The translations under genes were made by a program, and so were the position numbers. Positions 60,013 through 64,000 of a stretch of DNA of 64,000 nucleotides are shown here, in pieces. The notes below the pieces were generated by a model, which searched no databases, had not been told where the DNA came from, and saw only the letters and a list, made by a program, of their open reading frames with translations. Numbering within the stretch: the first letter of the stretch is position 1; every line of letters starts with the position of its first letter. Source of the stretch: Tepidisphaeraceae bacterium (GTDB lineage: Bacteria; Planctomycetota; Phycisphaerae; Tepidisphaerales; Tepidisphaeraceae). The stretch is from positions 85,922 through 149,921 of the forward strand of contig DASYHQ010000051.1 in the NCBI GenBank assembly GCA_035998445.1. The letters are read 5' to 3'.

Positions 60013-61098
60013 ATGTCCACCTTGCCTGCAAACGCCTCGTCGACCGCATCACCGCTGCGCCGTCGCAACTTTGCCAGCGACAATGGCAGCGGTGTCTGCC
60101 CGGAGGTGTGGGAGGCGATGCGCGCCGCCGACGCCGCCGGGCACTGCCCCGGGTACGGCAACGACGAGTGGACGCGCCGCGCCAGCGACCTGATCCGCGC
60201 GACGTTCGAGCAGCCGCAGGCCGACGTCTACTTCGTCTTCACCGGCACGGCCGCCAACAGCTTGGCGCTGTCGAGCCTGTGCCAGAGCTACCACGCGATC
60301 GTCTGCCACGAACTGGCCCACGTCGAGACCGACGAGTGCGGCGCGCCCGAGTTCTTCTCCAACGGCAGCAAGATCATCACCTGCCCCGGCGACCAGGGAA
60401 AGCTGCAGCCTGCGACGGTCGAGCAGCTCGTCGTCCGCCGCACCGACATCCACTTCCCGCGCCCGCGCGTGCTGAGCCTGACGCAGACAAGCGAACTGGG
60501 CACGGTCTACGCGCCGGCGGAGGTCGCGGCGCTGTCGGCGGTCGCGAAGCGGCACGGGATGCGCGTGCACATGGACGGCGCACGCTTCGCCAACGCGGTC
60601 GCCTCGCTCGGCTGCGCGCCGGCGGAGGTCACGTGGCGCGCGGGCGTGGACGTGCTGTCGTTCGGTGGCACGAAGAACGGCATGGCGGTCGGCGACGCGG
60701 TCGTCTTCTTCGACCGGGCGCTCGGCGAGGAGTTCGCCTACCGCTGCAAGCAGGCGGGGCAGTTGGCGAGCAAGATGCGTTACCTGTCGGCCCCGTGGCT
60801 GGCGTCGCTGAACGACGACGTCTGGCTGCGCCGCGCCGGCCACGCCAACGCGATGGCCCGCCGGCTGGCGACGGGGCTGGGGCAAGTGGAGGGGGTAAGC
60901 CTGCCGCTGCCGACGCAGGGCAACGTCGTCTTCGCGAACCTGCCGGCGGCGCGGCTGGCGCACCTGGCGGGGCGCGGCTGGCGGTTCTACACGTTCATCG
61001 GTGTCGTCGGCGCCGCGCGGTTCGTCTGCTCGTGGGACACCACCGAGCAGGACGTCGACGATCTGCTGGCCGACGTCGCATCGGCGACAGCGAACTAG
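60013..61098 (+). CDS. threonine aldolase-family PLP enzyme (beta-eliminating lyase)
   Basis: A 361-residue fold-type I PLP enzyme of the low-specificity threonine aldolase group. The N-terminus has NFASDNGSGVCPEV, a family hallmark; HELAHVETDECGAPEFF stacks on the cofactor; VHMDGARFANA supplies the cofactor-binding aspartate; and the PLP lysine is K221 in SFGGTKNGM. It would split threonine or allo-threonine into glycine and acetaldehyde in the cytoplasm. ATG 60013 is chosen because GGGAG lies seven bases upstream. It is monocistronic here. Confidence 0.9.
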   Translation: MSTLPANASSTASPLRRRNFASDNGSGVCPEVWEAMRAADAAGHCPGYGNDEWTRRASDLIRATFEQPQADVYFVFTGTAANSLALSSLCQSYHAIVCHELAHVETDECGAPEFFSNGSKIITCPGDQGKLQPATVEQLVVRRTDIHFPRPRVLSLTQTSELGTVYAPAEVAALSAVAKRHGMRVHMDGARFANAVASLGCAPAEVTWRAGVDVLSFGGTKNGMAVGDAVVFFDRALGEEFAYRCKQAGQLASKMRYLSAPWLASLNDDVWLRRAGHANAMARRLATGLGQVEGVSLPLPTQGNVVFANLPAARLAHLAGRGWRFYTFIGVVGAARFVCSWDTTEQDVDDLLADVASATAN

Positions 61099-61219
61099 CA
61101 GGATGTCCCGCAGTCTCACAGGAGACTGCGCGCCGCCCGCACCAGCCGCTCGTGTACTGTCCGATAGCTCCTCCTACGGTTCCGCTGACTTCGTTCACAG
61201 AAGTTCAGCTATGCAATAT

Positions 61220-61248
61220 TTGGAAAAAAAATACAACTGTTGTATATT
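61220..61248 (+). promoter_or_regulatory. promoter with embedded perfect LacI-type operator
   Basis: TTGGAA (61220-61225), a 17-bp spacer and TATATT (61243-61248) form a good sigma70-type promoter. The spacer and -10 overlap ATACAAC-T-GTTGTAT (61231-61245), a perfect 15-bp palindrome. A repressor bound there would block RNA polymerase. It lies 57 bases before the glycosidase ATG. Confidence 0.65.
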
Positions 61249-61304
61249 GATGATGCGGTTACTCGTTGCCCAAGATGTTTATTCGTTTGAATGGAGGATA
61301 TCCG

Positions 61305-63554
61305 ATGGTTTTTCGATTCGTGGCTACGCTGGCGATCCTTGTGTGGGGCTGCTGCGCCGGGCTCGTAATAGCGGCACCGTCGGTCACCATTCCAGCGGCC
61401 GCGCCAAGCAACCTGTTCCAGCCGGGGGATTCGATCGCCTTCGACGTGCGCCTCACCGGTATGTCGGCGGGGAACGTCGAGGTCAGCGCCCGCGTCACCG
61501 ATTACTTCGGCAAGGAAGTTTGGTCGAAGAACCAATCCGTGCCGGCCGGTGATGACGGCAACGCGTTGCTACCGGTCAAGCTGGAACAACTCGGAAACGG
61601 TTACTACGAACTGCATGTCTCGGCCCGGCAGGGCGGGGGTGACGAGGCCCGAGCCAAAACGATGGTCAGCTTCGGCGTCGCGCCGTTCGTCGAGCGCTCC
61701 GCTGCAGAGGTACGCGAGAAGGAGTACCGCTTCGGTCTGAAAAAGTGGAACTGGAGTTCGCCCCTGCGCGGCACGGAATGGGACGAGCGTAAGGCCGTCG
61801 CTGCTTCGGTCAAGCTCGGGCTGCAGTGGACGCGCGAAATGCTCCAGGAGCAACGGCACCTCGGCACGATCGAGATGATCGAAACGTACCCGATGAACGT
61901 CGTGATGAAGATCGAACGCTTCCCCGCCGAGATGTACGACGAGCAACGCTACGGTCCGAAGGCGGCCTGGGAGGCCGAACAGGGCAAGGGGCACTGGGTG
62001 CTCAAAACGTTGCCGCAGAAAGCGCCCTATCAGAAGTGGCTGCGCGAGCACGTAAGCAAAATTCCCGCCGAACAGAACGTGTTCGAGATCTGGAACGAGC
62101 CGTGGGACAAGATGAACCCGGAGGACTTCGCCGAACTATGTAAGTGGATCGCCGAGGTCGTGTTCGACGTTCGCCCCAACGCCATCCTCGGTCCGAACCT
62201 GCTCGGTTCCACCAGCGACTATTACTTCGATGCCCGCTTCATCAAGGCCGGCGGCATGGAACGCATGAACATGGTGGCGCTGCACCCGTACGGCAACTCG
62301 GCCGACCGCGAGTGGCTGCGCAGCTACCGCAAGTGGATCAACGAGAAGGCCGGTCGCCCGATCGACATCTACGTGACCGAGTTCGGCTCACCGTCCACAC
62401 CGGAAGGCCCCGGCCGACGGTCCGAGCAGGAACAGGCGCAGCGCGTGGTGTCGCAGTCGCTTTACCTGTTCGCCGAGGGCGTCACGGTCTTCATGCCGCA
62501 CACGATGGGCCAATCGGAACGCGATCCGACATACCTCGAGGAATGGTACGGCCTGTTCCGCTTCAGCCACGAGCCCAAGCCTGCCATCATCGCCTATGCT
62601 AACACGGCCCGCCTGATCGACGGCAGCCGGTATGTGGGTGACCTCTGGTACGGCCCGGGCGTCGACGCGATACTGTTCGAGCGCGACGGCACGTTCACGT
62701 TGGCCTTGGGCACCCGATCGGAAAAGGCGGAGGTCGAGGTCGAGCCGGGCGTCGAGCAAGTGACGCTAATCGACATGGTCGGCACCGAAACGAAGCGAGC
62801 CGTGACCGACGGTAAGCTGCGCCTGCCGGTCAGCGCCGATTGGACTTACCTCGTCGGCGTAAGCCCGTCGCTGGAAACCAAGGCCTCCACCGAACTGCGG
62901 CCCGACCGGTATCCAAGTGATGCCAAGCAGGCACGCAATCAACGCCAGCTCGCCCGCATGTCCGCACCGCCCACGTTCGACGGCCGCTTCGATGACTGGA
63001 AGAACGCCACCCAACTGGCCATGATCAACCCGAAGGTCAACGGCAACGACGCCAGCGGCACCGGTTACCTCGCGTGGGACGCCGACCATCTCTACGTCGG
63101 CGTGAACATGCGCGATAATCAGGTCCACAACACCCAGCCGCAGGCGAAGCTCTACCTGCACGACTCGCTCGAGCTCTTCGTCAGCACCGTGCCCCGCGAC
63201 GAGGGCGCGGGCGCCGCGCCCACCGACCACCAGTTCTTCATCACGCCCACCTCTGGCGAGAAGCGCGCGATGTTCACCGAGGTGATGGACTCGCCTGACA
63301 CCTCGGTGCAGGAGGACGTGAAGGAGGGCAAGTCCCACATTGGCCCCGGCGGCAACGGATGGGTGGCCGAGGTCGCGATTCCGTGGTCGCGCCTGAGCGA
63401 CTTCAAGCCGAAGCCGGGCGCGAAGATCGCGATCGAGATGCGCGTGAACGACGCCGACACGGCCCACGAGCGGTTCAAGATCGATCCGAGCGACGCCCAA
63501 GGCGTGCCGCCGCTCGACCCACCGAGGTGGTCGCTGCATGAACTGGTCGAATAG
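61305..63554 (+). CDS. exported clan GH-A glycosidase with C-terminal CBM9-like domain
   Basis: A 749-residue exported protein. ATG 61305 has GGAGGA six bases upstream and begins a signal peptide ending VIAA-P. An N-terminal beta domain (about 25-130) precedes a TIM-barrel domain with the clan-A acid/base motif W-N-E-P (E265) and a strand-7 nucleophile in Y-V-T-E-F-G (E359), in the style of GH39/GH5/GH30-like enzymes. After a small beta domain, residues about 555-749 form a CBM9-like module (PPTFDGRFDDWKNATQL, LHDSLELFVST, GWVAEVAIPWSRL). It probably cuts a polysaccharide outside the cytoplasm. A perfect operator-like palindrome lies in its promoter. Confidence 0.78.
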   Translation: MVFRFVATLAILVWGCCAGLVIAAPSVTIPAAAPSNLFQPGDSIAFDVRLTGMSAGNVEVSARVTDYFGKEVWSKNQSVPAGDDGNALLPVKLEQLGNGYYELHVSARQGGGDEARAKTMVSFGVAPFVERSAAEVREKEYRFGLKKWNWSSPLRGTEWDERKAVAASVKLGLQWTREMLQEQRHLGTIEMIETYPMNVVMKIERFPAEMYDEQRYGPKAAWEAEQGKGHWVLKTLPQKAPYQKWLREHVSKIPAEQNVFEIWNEPWDKMNPEDFAELCKWIAEVVFDVRPNAILGPNLLGSTSDYYFDARFIKAGGMERMNMVALHPYGNSADREWLRSYRKWINEKAGRPIDIYVTEFGSPSTPEGPGRRSEQEQAQRVVSQSLYLFAEGVTVFMPHTMGQSERDPTYLEEWYGLFRFSHEPKPAIIAYANTARLIDGSRYVGDLWYGPGVDAILFERDGTFTLALGTRSEKAEVEVEPGVEQVTLIDMVGTETKRAVTDGKLRLPVSADWTYLVGVSPSLETKASTELRPDRYPSDAKQARNQRQLARMSAPPTFDGRFDDWKNATQLAMINPKVNGNDASGTGYLAWDADHLYVGVNMRDNQVHNTQPQAKLYLHDSLELFVSTVPRDEGAGAAPTDHQFFITPTSGEKRAMFTEVMDSPDTSVQEDVKEGKSHIGPGGNGWVAEVAIPWSRLSDFKPKPGAKIAIEMRVNDADTAHERFKIDPSDAQGVPPLDPPRWSLHELVE

Positions 63555-63591
63555 CCTGCCGTGCTTGTTGTCAGTTTCGTGGCGGCGCGAG

Positions 63592-63630
63592 AGCGGCCGC
63601 ACTGGCCTGTGAATGGCTGGTGCGGCCGCT
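63592..63630. terminator. bidirectional hairpin between convergent genes
   Basis: AGCGGCCGCAC and GTGCGGCCGCT are perfect 11-base complements around a 17-base loop. It lies between the convergent glycosidase and chemoreceptor genes. No T tract is present. Confidence 0.5.
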
Positions 63631-63658
63631 GCGCTAGATCGAGCTGTCGCAGGCCTAC

Positions 63659-64000
63659 TTAGGCGGCCTTGCTGAACTCACCGAAGTCGCCGTTATCGTC
63701 ATCAAATGGGATGGCGGCCGCGGCGGCGGATTTGGGGGCGACGCGCTTTGGTGACTTGGTCTTGACCGGGGTCTTCGCGGTGGACGACGCGTGCGGCCGG
63801 ACGGATGCCGCTGTCGTCTGCGTGCGTCCGGCAGCGGCCGACTTACCGCTAACGAGCGCGACCAGTTCCCCGACGACGCCCGACAGCTGCTCGGCCTGGC
63901 TGCTGAGCTCCTCGGCCGCCGCGGCGCACTCCTCGGCCGACGCGGCGTTGCCCTGCGTCACCTGGTCCATCTGCGTCACCGCCGTGTTCACCTGACCGAT
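63659..64000 (-). CDS. methyl-accepting chemotaxis protein, C-terminal end (5' part outside window)
   Basis: The frame is open to the right edge, so only the last 113 residues are visible. IGQVNTAVTQMDQVTQGNAASAEECAAAAEELSSQAEQL is the typical end of the cytoplasmic signalling coiled coil of chemoreceptors, including a methylation-helix pattern. A lysine/alanine-rich linker follows (TAKTPVKTKSPKRVAPKS) and then an acidic/phenylalanine tail (FDDDNGDFGEFSKAA), which might be a docking peptide; it does not look like the NWETF pentapeptide. Sensor domain and ligand are not visible. Confidence 0.88.
   Translation of the reverse strand: MGQVNTAVTQMDQVTQGNAASAEECAAAAEELSSQAEQLSGVVGELVALVSGKSAAAGRTQTTAASVRPHASSTAKTPVKTKSPKRVAPKSAAAAAIPFDDDNGDFGEFSKAA

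Overview
The window looks like a chromosomal segment of a Planctomycetota bacterium, most likely of the class Phycisphaerae. I base this on the high G+C (so many long antisense shadow ORFs), two PEP-CTERM sorting tails, a prepilin-like protein with an H-X9-DG signature, many Gfo/Idh/MocA dehydrogenases and secreted glycan-active proteins, and frequent GTG/TTG starts. This is inferred from gene content; no rRNA or other marker gene is present. I saw no tRNA, rRNA, CRISPR array, transposase or prophage.

Layout. (1) 1-5047: a tight plus-strand operon, cut by the left edge, for intracellular oxidative sugar catabolism: FAD oxidoreductase, phosphotriesterase-like hydrolase, sugar isomerase/epimerase and two Gfo/Idh/MocA dehydrogenases. 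(2) 5.3-14.8 kb: mostly minus-strand genes: SAM methyltransferase, dolichol-phosphate-mannose-synthase-like GT2, a giant membrane protein with tandem C-terminal repeats, PAP2 phosphatase, a nuclease-like protein, HPP membrane protein, and an AraC regulator coupled to an SGNH hydrolase. (3) 15.1-26.8 kb: a seven-gene operon divergent from araC that reads as a polysaccharide-utilisation locus: GH63-like glycosidase, three large exported (alpha/alpha)-toroid proteins (one with a CBM9-like domain), an oligogalacturonate-lyase-like beta-propeller, a hexapeptide acyltransferase and an acetylxylan-esterase-like protein. (4) 27.0-37.6 kb: LacI regulator, H-X9-DG prepilin-like protein, two esterases, a PEP-CTERM protein and two tandem GH16-like enzymes carrying EF-hands. 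(5) 37.9-55.1 kb: housekeeping and envelope genes (DUF1328, Nudix, a pair of dynamin-like membrane GTPases, AsmA-like protein, DUF892 ferritin-like protein, a frameshifted Imm35-like immunity gene, GNAT, a 51-residue membrane microprotein, a coiled-coil protein, HEAT lipoprotein, ABC-F ATPase). (6) 55.4-64.0 kb: a second PEP-CTERM protein, another Gfo/Idh/MocA dehydrogenase, a remnant sialate O-acetylesterase, a threonine aldolase, a clan-A glycosidase with CBM9-like tail, and the 3' end of a chemotaxis receptor gene.

Two patterns span the window. First, a 15-17 bp palindrome of form CAAC-N-GTTG lies upstream of the LacI gene, the prepilin-like gene, a PEP-CTERM gene and the clan-A glycosidase gene, and overlaps predicted -10 boxes in the same register at two of them. 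This suggests a local LacI regulon linking surface proteins to polysaccharide degradation. Second, several families of long intergenic inverted repeats occur at 5-12.5 kb and 38.7-50.8 kb but are absent from the carbohydrate cluster; in one family the two arms of each copy match each other better than they match other copies.
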